This document shows, in pieces, positions 12,560-23,665 of a DNA stretch of 64,000 bases. The notes beneath the pieces were generated by a model, which saw nothing but the letters and a program-made list of their open reading frames with translations, had not been told where the DNA came from and made no database searches. This stretch comes from Prionace glauca. Lineage: Eukaryota; Chordata; Chondrichthyes; Carcharhiniformes; Carcharhinidae. Position 1 is the stretch's first letter; every line of letters begins with the position of its first letter. The stretch lies in contig CM075760.1 of NCBI GenBank assembly GCA_037974335.1, positions 6,197,432 to 6,261,431 on the forward strand, given 5' to 3'. Made by a program: the position numbers and the translations under genes.

Positions 12560-15480
12560 CATTGATAAAGTACTTACAGCAGAGAAGAAGGCCATTTTGA
12601 AGCGTCATGTGTGTGTTGGCCCTCGAAAGGAGCAATTCATCCAATAACACTCTGGACCCCACAGTCTAGCATTTTGTTCATTTTCAGACAATTATCCAAT
12701 CCCATTTTGAACCCATTAATTGGCGCTGCCTGCACCACACTCTCAAACAGCACATTCCTGATCTGGATCACTCACTGTCTGAAAATGTTTTTCCTGATGT
12801 CTCCATGTTTCTTCCACCAATTTACTTCAACCCGCTCCCTCTGTGTCAAGATCCTTCTGCCATTGAACAGTTTCTCTCTATCTACTCTGTCAAGACCCCG
12901 CAGGATTTTGAATGCCTCGTTAAAGTCACATCAGCAACTTCCTGTCAAGGAAATTAGTCCGAACTTCTCCAAAATATTTTCGTCACTGAACTTTCTGATC
13001 TCTGGACTTATTCTCGTGTTTTCCTTTCCATCCAGCCTATTGACTTTACATTCTGCCTGAGTTCGGTGCCGAAAACTGGACCGAATTTTTCGGTTGACGA
13101 TTTTCCAAGTGTTTTCTACAAATTTAGCACAACTTCCTTGCTTCTGTATTCTTTTCCCCAATAGACAAAAACTATTCACTTTATTTTGTTTGCAGCTGTC
13201 TCAACCTGTCTTGCATCATGAATGATTTATACACATATTCACTCAAGTCCCTCGGGGTCTATATTCACTTTCATCATTTCCATTTTTTTCTTCAAATTCT
13301 GTTGAACAAAACTGATCATGTAACTTTTCTCTGCAATATATTAAATATGCAAATTACTCGTCCATTCAACCAATTAGTTCTTTTTGCCCTGTCACTATTT
13401 ACCTTAAATAGTTGCTTTCCAACCTTTCCCCCAATGTACCGATTATCTCCAAGCTGATTCCACAATTTCCTTCTAATCATCTATACATCTATGACAAACA
13501 GCAAAGGTTCCAGAACTGATCCCTGAGCCACAACACTCCATTGGGAAACGCACACCTGCACAGCTACACTCGGTTTTCTATGACTGAGCCAGCTCTCCAT
13601 CCACCTAATTATCTCACCTCTGATCTCATTTTACTGCAAATTCTGTACCACTCTGCCATAAGGGACTTTGTCAGAGGGTTTACTGGTGTCCATGTAGACA
13701 ATATCCACTGCTCTACCATCATCAGTCATCTTCATCACTTCCTCAAAAATAAACTTGATCATGTTAGTCAGACACGGTCTGGTCTTCAAAAAAAATGTTG
13801 CCTTTCACTAACATATCCACTTATTTCAAAGAGGAATTAAATCCTCTCTCGAAGAATTCTCTTCGATAATTTCCTGACCACTGGCGTAAGGCTCATTGGC
13901 CTGTGCTTACCTAGATTATGGTAGCTATTCTTCCTAAACAAAAATCAGCTCTTCTCCAATCCTCGTACTTCCACTATAGCCAGTGATGATACAAAGATTT
14001 CTCTCAAAACCCCAGCAATTTCCTCCTGGCCTCTCGCATTGTTCTGCGGTATATCACATCAGTCCCTGGGGACTTGACTACCGTAATGTTTCTCAAGAAC
14101 CCCAATATCTCCTCCTTTTTGATCTCAACATGACTCAAACTACTTGTGCATCCTTTCCCAGACTCATCATGCACTAAGTACTTCTCTTTAGTGAATACTG
14201 ACGTGAAGTATTCAATACCTCGTCATTTCCCTGGATCCGCGCATAGAATCCCTCACCTATCCTCGGGTGTGTCAACCCCCTCCCTGGCTAAACATTTGCC
14301 CTTTATATATGTGTAAAACGCCTTTGGATTTTCTTCCATCCTGCGGCAAATTAATTCTCGTGACCCCTTTTCGCCCTCTTTACTCTTTGCTTAAGTTTCG
14401 TTTTACTTTCCTTGTATTTCATAATTGTTTTGTGTCTTCCTAGGACAGAAAAAATCTTTTTTTTTCCCACTTTGACGAGGCTCATAATTTCTCTCGTTTT
14501 ACAATGTTCCCGAAACTTGCCATACCTACCCTTCATTCTCATTGGAATGTGCCAGTCCGGAATTCCTATCAACTTGCACTTGAAAGCCTCCCACGTGCCA
14601 GATGTTGATTTGCCCCAATCTCCATTCTTCAGTTTCTGCCTAATATTGTTATAATTAGTCATCCCCCAGTTTAGTGTCTTCACTTGAGTATTACACTTAC
14701 CTTTCTCTGTCCGTACCTTAACACTTACTGAGTTGTGCTCTCAGTTCCCCAACTGCTCCCCCACTGAAATATCGACCACCTGTCCAGGCTGATCCCCTAT
14801 TTCCAGCCACTTCCCTAGTTGGATTACCTATATAATGTTTCGGGAAGCCCTCCTGGATGCTCCTTACAAACTCTGCCCCATCCACACACTGAGCACAAAA
14901 TGAATCCCCGTCAATTTTGAGGAAATTAACTCTCCCACCACAACAACCCTGTTACTTTTCCATCTTGCCAAATTCTCATTCATATCTCTTTCTCAATCTC
15001 CCGCTAGTTGCTGGGAGGCCAATAGAAAATGCTGAATCTTGTGAGTACACCCTTCCTATTCCTGCACTCTACCCATACTGCCTCGCTGTATAAGCCATGC
15101 GAAGTACATTGGGTGCAGTCCTCCTGCAGTACTGCTGCAATATTCTCCCTACCAGTCTTGAAAATGTCCTTCTCCTGTTACATCACTTTCTATCCTGCTT
15201 GAATCATCGGCATCCTTGTACGTTAAGCTGTAATTCCTCTCCTTTCCTTAACCAAGTCTCTGTAATAGCAGCAACATCACAGTTCCAACAACGAATCCAA
15301 GCTCCAAGTCCATCAGCCTTACCTGTTACACTTTTTGTATTGAAACAAATGCACTTCAGCCTGCCGGACCCGCTTTAATTAGGAGCCACACTATTTCTGC
15401 TCATTCTCTGAGTTTTACTGGCCCTGTTCTCTAGTTCCACTTCAGCTAATTCACCTTCGCTTTATTCCCCTCTCCCTGGT
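12560..15480 (-). mobile_element. Long decayed LINE (CR1/L2-like), nearly 3 kb
   Basis: The minus strand carries LINE parts in the right order. EN-related sequence lies near 15.0-15.4 kb. A linker with residues such as KQRVKRAKRGHEN lies at 14351-14683, corresponding to the ELRRAKRGHEMILADRIKENP region of the intact CR1 at 43.5 kb. RT-derived sequence lies at 13.5-14.1 kb and the 3' domain at 12.6-13.2 kb. Every frame is broken many times, so this is an old copy but an unusually long one, keeping most of ORF2. Confidence 0.75.
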
Positions 15481-15539
15481 AGATTTCCTTCCCTAAAGGA
15501 CATCAGTGAAAGAAATTGGTCCTTTCGACAATCAAATAT

Positions 15540-15690
15540 GGTTTTATGTTCATCAGTAGATTTTTATTTCCAGACAATTTTTATTTAATTCAAATTCCAT
15601 CAGCTGCAGTGACCGGATTCGTACCTAGAACATTAACAACATGAGGAATCCGTCCTGAAGTTATGACATCAGTAGGAGCTACTCAGAAAA
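15540..15690 (-). mobile_element. tRNA-derived SINE fragment
   Basis: On the minus strand it reads tctaggtacgaatccggtca, then 'ctgcagctgatggaattt'. This is the B-box and body junction seen in the SINEs at 17.5-18.0 and 41.1-41.4 kb. Confidence 0.6.
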
Positions 15691-16619
15691 TTTCCTCAGT
15701 TTCCCTTTCAAAGACTTACTCAACCATCAGCAACTTCTGTTTGTCCCACGTCACTTTCTGAACTGTACTACCTGATAGACACCTACCCAACTGGACATGG
15801 CAGTATGGACCGGGTAGTAAGGGACACAAGACACAGCTACACCTCTCCACCCACTTCCCTAAACTCCCACACTTTCCCCAACTCTCAGCGTTTCACTCTC
15901 TGCAACTTACAGTCTGTGGAGATCCCTCAATAGGCAGATTTCACAGGCCTCAGTTCCGAAGTTCATACTTGGTTATGCCCAACTCATTAATCCATTTTAA
16001 GTTATTACACCCCTCCCCCTCTCGGTCTGAGTAACCGCCGAGGGCTGACCGGCTTGGAAGCCTTTCTTTGAAATTTCACTGCTGGGTCTGGTTCCTCCTG
16101 CTCAGCCTCGGAGGTGAGTGGGGTTCAGCAGACCGGAGCTCGCCTCTTCCACCATGAGCGTTGTGGCCCGAGTTCTCTTTATCGGGAGACAATGTGGCCG
16201 AGAGGCTAAACCCGCCCTGTCCATTTCAGACTCCCAGTTTCTCACTGGTGGAGATGGAGAGCAGGAGCCGGAGCATCTGGAACTCTGAAAGTACCTGAAA
16301 GTTCGGGGTGTGCCGGGAATTGATTTTCCCTGCATGTCTTGGGGTTCCACGGTTTGTAGATGTTTGAAACATTCCCATAGGATGGTATCTCCCAAGCGGA
16401 CTTGATAGGAAACTGGCCCTGTTCCTGACCTGAATGTGCCTCATAACCAGCGTATCCATTGCCAAGATTCTTAACTAATAGCCTAACAACTACCTTTAAC
16501 AGCCTGTCCCAGTTGATGGAAACGGCACTAGGTGTCAGCTCCCGCCCTCGGAGGATCAGACTTAACTTTGGGAAGAGTGATCATGAGGAACTCTGCTTGG
16601 GCTATTCCATTTGTTGAAG
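15691..16619. other. No gene seen
   Basis: Moderately GC-rich between 16.0 and 16.5 kb, with overlapping minus-strand open frames of 79-97 codons that show no recognisable domain. It may be flanking sequence of the adjacent Gypsy fossil, but I cannot show that. Confidence 0.35.
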
Positions 16620-17480
16620 AGGGGAGGGGACTGGTGATTGGGGGAATGTTGTCCTGTAATTGAAGAGCAATCTGGATAGTTTGGTGTCAAAGGAGGCAGT
16701 GATTTTTTTTTGAACCTGTTTTTACTGTTTGTGCCGCTCTTTCTGCCAGGCCGTTGGATGATGGGGAATATGGGCACTGTCCTAACGTGTCAATTTCTGT
16801 TCTACTTCATGCAATGCACAAATTCCTGGCTCATGAAGGGTGGACCATTTTCAGAAACCAACATCTGCGGGATCCGCGGTGTCAAGAAAGAGGAGTGAGG
16901 TTTCTCCACTCTTGTCCTTGTGTTTGATGAACTCACCCTCTGTATGGCCATCCATTGTGAATCAGCATCTGCCATTATCAGGATCATAGACCCCATGAAC
17001 GGTCCGGCACTGACCATGTGCAGTCACATCTTCGGCCGTCCCAGCCATTCCCAAGTGTGAAGAGTAGTGACTGGTGACATTCGTCCCTTGTTGACATTGC
17101 CAACACTGACCCACGACCAAATACCTGTAATCATACCTGGCCACAGGCACGGCAATTTGCAGGTTATTAAGTTTGTCACTCCTGCGTGGCCACGAGAACC
17201 GCGAAGATGGGATGGTGAACCGTGGCTCAGGATAACCGTCTTGAACCCCATCGGCGTGTGCCATCTTCCACAGTCAGCTGTCCTCTGCCACTCCAATATG
17301 CGTGGAATTCAGGCTGTAACGGCCTTTTGGTTTCCCCCATCAGCGCTCGCTGCTTCAGTTTATTCAGGACTGGGTAATTTTGTACCCAAAGCCGAATATT
17401 ATTGGCTGCCACTGGGAGAGTTTTGAAAAAGTTCATGATTACCGTCTCTTCCACTGGGGATATGACCAGTGTCCGTTAAT
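16620..17480 (-). mobile_element. Ty3/Gypsy LTR-element pol fossil (copy in first arm)
   Basis: Minus-strand remnant of a Ty3/Gypsy-type pol gene covering the end of the RNase H region and the integrase. The family is recognised from short integrase-type matches such as AGPFMGSM and a QMLVSENGPPF-like stretch. It is clearly broken, with several breaks, and no terminal repeats were recognised. The same fossil sits at the matching place in the second arm (41.4-46.5 kb), so it entered before the inverted duplication. Confidence 0.75.
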
Positions 17481-17497
17481 TGGAGCCAACTCAAGGC

Positions 17498-18025
17498 ATC
17501 TTCCTTTGCAACTCTGCTGCCTAGTTGCCCATGTTCAGAGGGTAATGAAGTGTCAACCACATTGCTGTGGCCCTTTCCTGGGACATTGATAAACACAGTA
17601 AAAAGTCTGACAACACCAGGTTTAAGTCCAACTGATTTATTTGATAGTTAATTCACTAGCTTTCGAGGTTCCCCTCTTCGTCAGGTGAATGGAGAGTTCT
17701 GGTGGCGAACATTCACCTGACGAAGAGGGTAACCTCGAAAGCTAGTGAATTTACTATCACATAAATCGATTGGACTTAAACCTGGTGTCAGACTTTTTAC
17801 TGTGTCTACCCCAGTCCAACGCCAGCATTTCCACATCATGACATTGATAAACCAGATGGGTCTTTCTGAAAATGGACATTGTTTTTATGGTCACTAATGA
17901 ATTCTAAACTCCAGATATATTTACTTAAGTTCCACCATCTGCAGTGACGTGATCAGAATCCATGTGCCCAGAACATTAGCTGAGTTCTTGCATTAATAAT
18001 CAAGTGATAAAACTTACAGTCCATC
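17498..18025 (-). mobile_element. tRNA-derived SINE, split by a Penelope-like insertion
   Basis: The minus strand carries a tRNA-like head near 17960-18025, a body with 'ccatctggttt.tcaatgtcc' and a 3' part with 'gcaatgtggttgacact'. The element at 17594-17839 splits it. The copy at 41094-41395 lacks that insertion and shows the uninterrupted order. The same SINE at the same relative place in both arms means it predates the duplication. Confidence 0.75.
17594..17839. mobile_element. Short Penelope-like element (inverted termini only)
   Basis: Two inverted copies of the same terminal sequence face each other. One runs from cacagtaaaaagtctgacaac and the other ends in gtcagactttttactgtg and ccccagtccaacgccagc. 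A 12-bp target duplication, gacattgataaa, flanks it at 17582-17593 and 17840-17851. Longer relatives at 34.1, 49.3 and 60.1 kb carry a piece of coding sequence between the termini, which identifies the family. Each terminus holds a hammerhead-like core: ctgacga at 17717-17723 with gaaa at 17737-17740 on the plus strand, and the mirror image at 17661-17684 on the minus strand. Confidence 0.8.
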
Positions 18026-18179
18026 ACATCCACACCTGAGTATGCACATCCTGAATTCCGGTAACCCAGACACACCATACTATGCATGTCTGCCGGACTC
18101 CCGGATTGGACAGCATTAACTGCCTCAATCAGGGAGCTCATATTCCAAAGCTCCACCTGATGGTTACCGTTGAAGTCCT

Positions 18180-18930
18180 TAGATAAATCTCTCTACTTCT
18201 TTCCATGTTTCTTGTGGCTCTCTCTCTGTCACTCTTTCTCTATGTCTCTCTGTGCCTTTGTCTCTCTTGATGTTTCACTCTGTCTTTTGCTGTCTCTCCG
18301 CCTCTCCCCCACTCTCCCTCTGTCTCTTCTGCACCCCCCCCCCCCCCAGTGTCACTCTCCTACTCCCACTCCCTGTCCCTCTTTAATGTATTTGTCTCTC
18401 TGCCCCCTCCCAACCCACCTCACTCTGACTTTTGCTCTTGCTTTGTCCATTGTGCTTTTTCAGTCCCACTCTTTCCCATTCACTCCTGCTCTGTGTCTCG
18501 ATATCTCTGTTTCTATCTGTCTCTGGCTATTTCCTTCTACATCACTTTTTGCCTCCCATTCCCCCACCCCCCTTGTCTCCCTCTCCCTCTCGTATTACAA
18601 ACTCCAATCTGTCTTCCTCTATCTCCCTTTTTCATTCCCTGTATATCTCTCTCGCCATTTTCCTCATTATTTCTGTCTTTCTCATTCCCTGTTTATCTCC
18701 CTCGCCATTTTCCTCACTATTTCTGTCTTTCACATTCTGTGAGGCTCTGTCTTTGTCTCTCTTCTATCTCATTGTCTCCCTGTTTATTTTCCTGTACCTG
18801 TTAGAAACTCTTTCAAATTCTTTTCTCTCCAAGTCTTCGTGCCTTTCCCTCTCTTTGCTACTTTCTGTCTAATAATCTCACTGTTGCTAACATTGTCCTC
18901 TCTATCTATCTGTCAGTCTTTCTATCTCTG
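18180..18930. repeat. CT-rich low-complexity tract
   Basis: A long pyrimidine-rich stretch of degenerate ctctctg/tctccc units. It lies just 3' of the minus-strand GPCR gene. Its counterpart, GA-rich on the plus strand, lies 3' of the second GPCR at 40.25-40.93 kb, so it belongs to the duplicated block. Long open frames across it are artefacts. Confidence 0.9.
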
Positions 18931-18993
18931 TGAGGCTGTTTGGTGATTTACAGTTTGAATGCCCAATAGGAAGAATCAGAGGTCTTGTTGTTG

Positions 18994-19901
18994 TCATTTC
19001 CTCTCAGGCTGTATTGAATGGAAAATTGCAGTAAGGGGATATTTCAGTACATTTCTTAGCTGCTGCCTGAACTGAGTTTGTGTCACAGCGTAAATAGCAG
19101 TATTTGTACAGCAACTTGTGAGTTGCAGCATGAAGCCCAATTCCATAACATAAAAGTCTAATGTAAAATTCAACCCCAAATCATACATGCGATTCCATGC
19201 TGAATAAACCATGAATATTGACCATAAGATAATGAAATTGGCTGAGATAACAAATAGGAAAATGATGGATTTCCTTCGACTCTCCAACTCTGGGTCTCTT
19301 GGATTCTCACCGCTGCGGTGAGCCCGGAGTCTCCTGCGGGCTTTGCTGCTCACTAAAATGTGTCTGACGGTGAGAGCATTCAGCAGCAGAATCAGGACGA
19401 ATGGGGCACACGGGTTTAGAATGTAATGGAGGAACTCGATTGTTCCCCAGACCAGAGAGTACATAACAATTGTTGTGAAGTGACAAAACCAGGGGAGGTT
19501 CTGCAGCCGATATGTATTTAATAACATAAAATACCAGATAATGTTCTTTAAACAGCTTAGCACTGTTACTGTTCCCAGAACCACAGACGCCGATTTCTCA
19601 GTGCAATATTTACTTTTCAGCTTGGGACAACAAATGGCCACAAATCGATCGAAGGTGAAAGTGACGGTGAACCAGACAGAACAGTCAGTGGCTGCATAAA
19701 GCAGGACAGCGTGGATGTTACACACGAGGAACGAGTCTAGGAAATAAAAGTGTTGCCAATAAACAATGGGAATGTGTCTCAATATCAGGTCGAGGATAAT
19801 GACCAGCAGATCCCCCACTGACATGGCAACCAGGTAACGAGTGACACATTTGGACAGACCACAGTTTCTGCTCCTCAGTGTCACAATTGTGATTATGTTC
19901 A
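18994..19901 (-). CDS. GPR139-like class A GPCR, copy 1, exon 2
   Basis: This is the main exon of a seven-transmembrane receptor, a plasma-membrane protein expected to signal through G proteins; its ligand is not predictable here. It starts after an AG acceptor (19902-19903) with V-N-I-I-T-I-V-T, completing TM1, and ends at a stop at 18994-18996, giving about 301 residues. Seen in order: TM2 (RYLVAMSVGDLLVIILDLI), TM3 ending in the G-protein motif variant DRFVAICC, TM4, TM5 (PFVLILLLNALTVRHIL), a basic third loop (SSKARRRLR, ESRRKS), TM6 (SANFIILWSIFMVY) and TM7 with NTAIY in place of NPxxY. Cysteines before TM3 and in loop 2 could form the usual disulfide. The sequence resembles the expanded fish 'probable GPCR 139' group. 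The frame is fully open and the gene looks functional. Its close paralogue is at 33.4-40.2 kb. Confidence 0.9.
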
Positions 19902-20029
19902 CTATCAGGAAGGAAATACAGAATACAATTAGATATGATTCAATGGAAGGAATTGCCATTTAGATTTACAATGGTATTTTTTAAAAACAAAAATACATTA
20001 TCACAACAATTGGAATGCATTTTTTAAGC

Positions 20030-20205
20030 CAGCACGTCTTTCGGAGTGTGAGGGGAAAGTAGAGCATCTGGAGTAAACCTGTACAGACACAGAGAGAATG
20101 TACAAACTCAACACAGACAATGACCCAAAAATGGAACTGAACGCAGGTTTCTGATGCTGTGAGTCAGCAGTACTAACCACTATGCCACCGTACTGCTCCT
20201 TGGTA
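20030..20205 (-). mobile_element. V-SINE in GPCR intron (shared by both arms)
   Basis: The minus strand has a tRNA-like head (gtggttagtactgctgactcac) and V-SINE core, ending early after 'ctcacactccgaaagac'. The copy at 37420-37580 in the other GPCR intron ends at the same internal point, so the insertion predates the duplication. Confidence 0.8.
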
Positions 20206-21039
20206 GTGACGCAACGTTAACATTTGGGAAAGAGCTTTCCAGGGAGTCCTCAACATTATCCCTTACTCAGCTACAGGTAAATATCCCCTCTGCCTGTGAA
20301 GGATTTGGAGGGTAAGAAGGATGAGGCAGTAAACCCTAACAGAAGATGCGGAGTGGAGTCCTGTAGGTGGTAATCTGTTGTCTCTCAGACAACTCACTGA
20401 CAACTCCCGCAACAGAGCTGGTATCAAATACTGTTGGTTTGACCCTTTCCTCTGGACAATACTAACAGTTGGCAGAGGGAGATCCTGATGCCCTGAAGCA
20501 CAGAATCTCTATTAGATTTACATCTCCATGAGTCCTCTCATGGCAGGAATGTTGTCAATATATGCACCAGGTAAAAACTCAAACAAAGGCCAGTAGCAAA
20601 GGAAAAGCCAAGCAAGCTGCCTAATGACTCTCATCCTGTGACTCCGACATCCAATATTATGAAATGCATGAAAAAGTTCGACATGGCATGAATCAGTTCC
20701 GGCTTCCCAGATTTCCTGGATCCACTACAGTTCACTACATCCACAACAGGTCCAAAATCCCATCTCTCTGACATTACAGTCAACCCTGTAACACCGACTC
20801 ATGTTTATCAACGACAGCTCAGCCATTAACACCATTATTCCTATGCATGTGTGTGTGTTTGTGTGTGTCTGTGTGTCTGTGTGAGCACCAGAGTACCTGA
20901 TGAGTGCTCCTAAGTGTGTGTTATTCCGGAGGCTTACAACAATTTTGGCTTCTGAATTTGTGTGTGAGCGGGAGTAAATCTGATTGCTTCTATCAGTAAA
21001 TGTTTCTATTAATACATGTATGTTAGTGTTTCTGTGACT
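20206..21039. other. GPCR copy 1 intron, conserved in copy 2
   Basis: No exon seen. 20265-20500 (reverse complement) matches 36440-36680, including the stretch around 'gtccagaggaaagggtcaaacca', and 20690-20790 matches 35940-36070 around 'gtgaactgtagtggatcca'. A CA/TG-rich patch lies at 20840-20890. Confidence 0.7.
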
Positions 21040-21340
21040 CCAGGAAAGTTTGTGGTGGTGCAGGGGACAGTGTTGTTGCCTCATAGCACTAGGCTCCCTG
21101 GTTCAATTTAAGGCTTGGCTACTGAGTGTGCAGAGTCTACTCGTTCTCACTGTGTCTGCGTGGGTTTCCTCCAGGTGCTCCGGTTTCCCCCAAAAATCTG
21201 AAAGTTGTGATGGTTTGATGCATTGGCCGGGCTAAATATTCCCTCAGTGTACCTGAACAGGCGCCGGAGCGTGGCAACTCGGGGATTTTTATAGCAACTT
21301 AATTGCAGTGTTAATGTTTGCATACTTGTGACATTAATGA
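21040..21340 (+). mobile_element. V-SINE, near full length
   Basis: A tRNA-like head (gtggtgcaggggacagtg, then 'ggttcaatt') is followed by the V-SINE core 'gtgtctgcgtgggtttcctc'. The tail has 'ccctcagtgtacctgaacagg' and ends in 'gcagtgttaatg'. It lies antisense in the GPCR copy 1 intron. Confidence 0.85.
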
Positions 21341-21844
21341 ATGAATTTCAATACGAAACATGTTTTCTCTTGAGATCCTGCTGTGCAAACATGATCAATA
21401 AAATGCATTCTGCAGCGTGGTGACTGGGTAGGCAATTGGCAGTGAGCTGGCGTTACATGTAGATGGTAAAAAACCATTCTGCTTTATACTTTTCTCACAA
21501 AGGATTAGTGTTAGATCACATGTCTATGGATAGTCACAACACACAGAAGACACCCTAGCCCATAGGCCCTGAGACAATTGTCAGCGGCTGAAAGAATTAA
21601 TAACTGGATATAGGGATTCAACAGGAACAACAAGAGCAGCAAACCCAGTACAGTAAATGACAAGGAAATCAATACAGTTAAACAGCCTTTCTAGAATTAG
21701 GAACTGGGGACAGAACTTTACAGCCTCACTTTTCCGAAAACTGCAAAATCCTACCCGTGTTCAACAGACCTTCCCATGCTCTGACCCCTGCCTGCTCTGA
21801 TTCCAGTGGCAGTCGGACTGGTACAATTCCAGACAGGGACTTAC

Positions 21845-21932
21845 CCGGAACTCCAATAATCGCCAAGATGGGATAGTAAACGTACTGAATCGCCTTCAGT
21901 AGACTTTCAATCCGAACAGCTGATGGCATCAT
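21845..21932 (-). CDS. GPR139-like GPCR, copy 1, exon 1
   Basis: First coding exon of the minus-strand receptor. The conservative start is the double Met at 21930-21932, giving a short extracellular N-terminus and then the start of TM1 (YVYYPILAIIGVP). The exon ends in phase 1 at a perfect donor, G|GTAAGT, with the intron beginning at 21844; joined to exon 2 the product is about 331 residues. The frame stays open upstream to an ATG at 22193 and beyond. A longer N-terminus of up to about 87 extra residues is therefore possible, and it would include three tandem 14-residue repeats. The paralogue has an 'RVESVLKLIRYFYYPIL' equivalent with its own open N-terminus. The intron is 1.94 kb. Confidence 0.85.
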
Positions 21933-22193
21933 CCAATTATCTAAGGTAAACAAATAAATCCAATAGGATAAACCGTCTTGCATGGTTGGAAACTTCCAAT
22001 CCATTGTTCCCAGATTCCGATCAATTGTTGGAATACTCTGGGTCATTGTCCCCAGATTCTGATCCACTGTTGGAACATTCTGGGCCATTTCTCCCAGATT
22101 CTGATCTCTCCTCTCGCTCCCTCTCTCTCCACAGCCGCTGATCGCTGTTAGTGTTGGAGTTGTCGCTCCCGCTGACTCAATGGGACAACACAT
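21933..22193 (-). other. Possible extended N-terminus or 5' UTR of GPCR copy 1
   Basis: The reading frame of exon 1 stays open upstream through three 14-codon repeats of the form D-Q/R-N-L-G-x-M-x-x-x-x-P-T-x (about 22000-22125). ATG codons at several places include 22193 (MCCPIES). It may be translated as a longer ectodomain or be 5' UTR. The matching region of copy 2 (33451-33600) is also open but does not show the repeat as clearly. Confidence 0.45.
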
Positions 22194-22249
22194 TGAACGG
22201 AATCCCTTATTATTAGAAGAGGGAAATCCCTCCAGGCACACCAATCAGA

Positions 22250-22757
22250 TCCATGGAGACTCACATCAATTACAGTCACTAAACAAACAGCTTCACCTCA
22301 CCCTGTTCAATCCAACACTTTTTACACGCAAAGAAGAGAATTTACAGCCTAGATGGAGTGTTGAGGTTCAGGGAAGTATGGGAAGTTGGAAATAATGGAG
22401 AGGCAGACATGACAGTGCAGAAGGAGGCCATATGGCCCATTGAGTCTGCACCGAGTCTCCGACAGACCATCCTACCCGCATTGGAATGATCATAGTGTAT
22501 GTTTTCTTTTAAGATCAATGTAAAGGTTTAAGTGTGGAGACCTGAACGCGCCTCTCAATGCACACATATTATTGGTTTCGAGATAATTTACTTTAGCATT
22601 AACATAAACCCATTTATATTATATCAGGATATGCCCGTAAATATTACCGTAAGGATAATATACATCATTGAACTTTTTGCCATTCATCGCCTCCAATAAC
22701 TTTGTGACTTGATTCATTAAACGCTAAAATCATTCATCATTTTTTTTCAGGCTTTAG
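22250..22757. other. No gene seen; SINE tail remnant at 22395-22480
   Basis: 22395-22480 reads on the minus strand as a V-SINE tail ('gactcaatgggccatatggcctcc', split by base changes). The rest is AT-rich without recognisable content. Confidence 0.5.
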
Positions 22758-23665
22758 ATAAGAACAAAGAAAATTACAGCACAGAAACAGGCCCGTTTGG
22801 CCCGCGAAGACTGAACAGACCATGCTGCGTCAACTGAACTAAAATCTTTGCCCTTCCAGGGTCCATATTCCTCCGTTCCCATCCTATTCATGTACTTGTC
22901 AAGACGCCTCTTAAAAGTCACTACCGTATCGGCTTCCACAACTTCCCCCGGCAATGAGTTACAGGCACCCACCACCATTTTTGTAGAAAAAAAAATCTGC
23001 CTCGTAATCTCCTATAATCTCTTGACCGTCGCACCTTGAACTTGTGCCACCGAGTAAATGACTCTTCCACTCGGGGAAAAAAAAAAGCTTCTGACTACCC
23101 ACTCTGTCTACCCCTCTCACAATCGTGTAGACTTCTATCAGTTCACCTCTCAACCTCTGCCATTCCAGTGAGGTCAAATTACGTTTTTCCACCTCTCCGC
23201 CCAAGTCTCCAATCGATCCATATCTTGCTGCATCCTCTTATGGTCCTCACCGCTATCTGCAAATCCATCAACTTTTGTATCATCCACAAACTTGCAACCG
23301 TTGTGTCATACACAATGTTGCAAAGAGCAAAGTTCTCAGCTCTGATCCCTGAGGTGTGCCACTTGTCATAACCATCATTCAGAAAAAGACAACCTCCCAC
23401 TGCTACACTCTGTCTTCTTTGACCAAGCCAGTTTGGTACCGACCTTGCCAGCTCACCTCTGATCCCATGTGATTTCATGTTCTGCATTAGTCTGCTAAGA
23501 GGGACCTTGTCAAAGACCTTACTGAAGTCCATGTAGATAACATCCACTACCTTCTCCTCGTTAATCATCTTCCTCAAAAACACTCGATCAAGTAAGTGAG
23601 TCACGATATCCCCTTCACAAAACCATGTTGCCTCTCACTAATACGTCCACTTACTTCCAAATGGG
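22758..23665 (-). mobile_element. Old CR1-like LINE fragment, 3' part
   Basis: The minus strand encodes RT-derived sequence (VDVIYMDFSKVFDKVP near 23500) and the 3' domain (FKRRLDKYMNRMG near 22900), ending at a 'gggccaaacgggcctgtttc' tail. It differs from families A and B and is more decayed. It abuts the next, oppositely oriented LINE at about 23665. Confidence 0.8.

Noticed and set aside
18170-18872. Overlapping open frames of up to 190 codons, Leu/Ser/Pro-rich
   Set aside because: They lie in a CT-rich low-complexity tract, are open in several frames at once and have no domain.
23625-23665. ATG at 23625 as the start of a 517-residue protein
   Set aside because: The first part lies in a different, inverted LINE fragment. 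The real LINE frame enters at about 23666 and is 5'-truncated.
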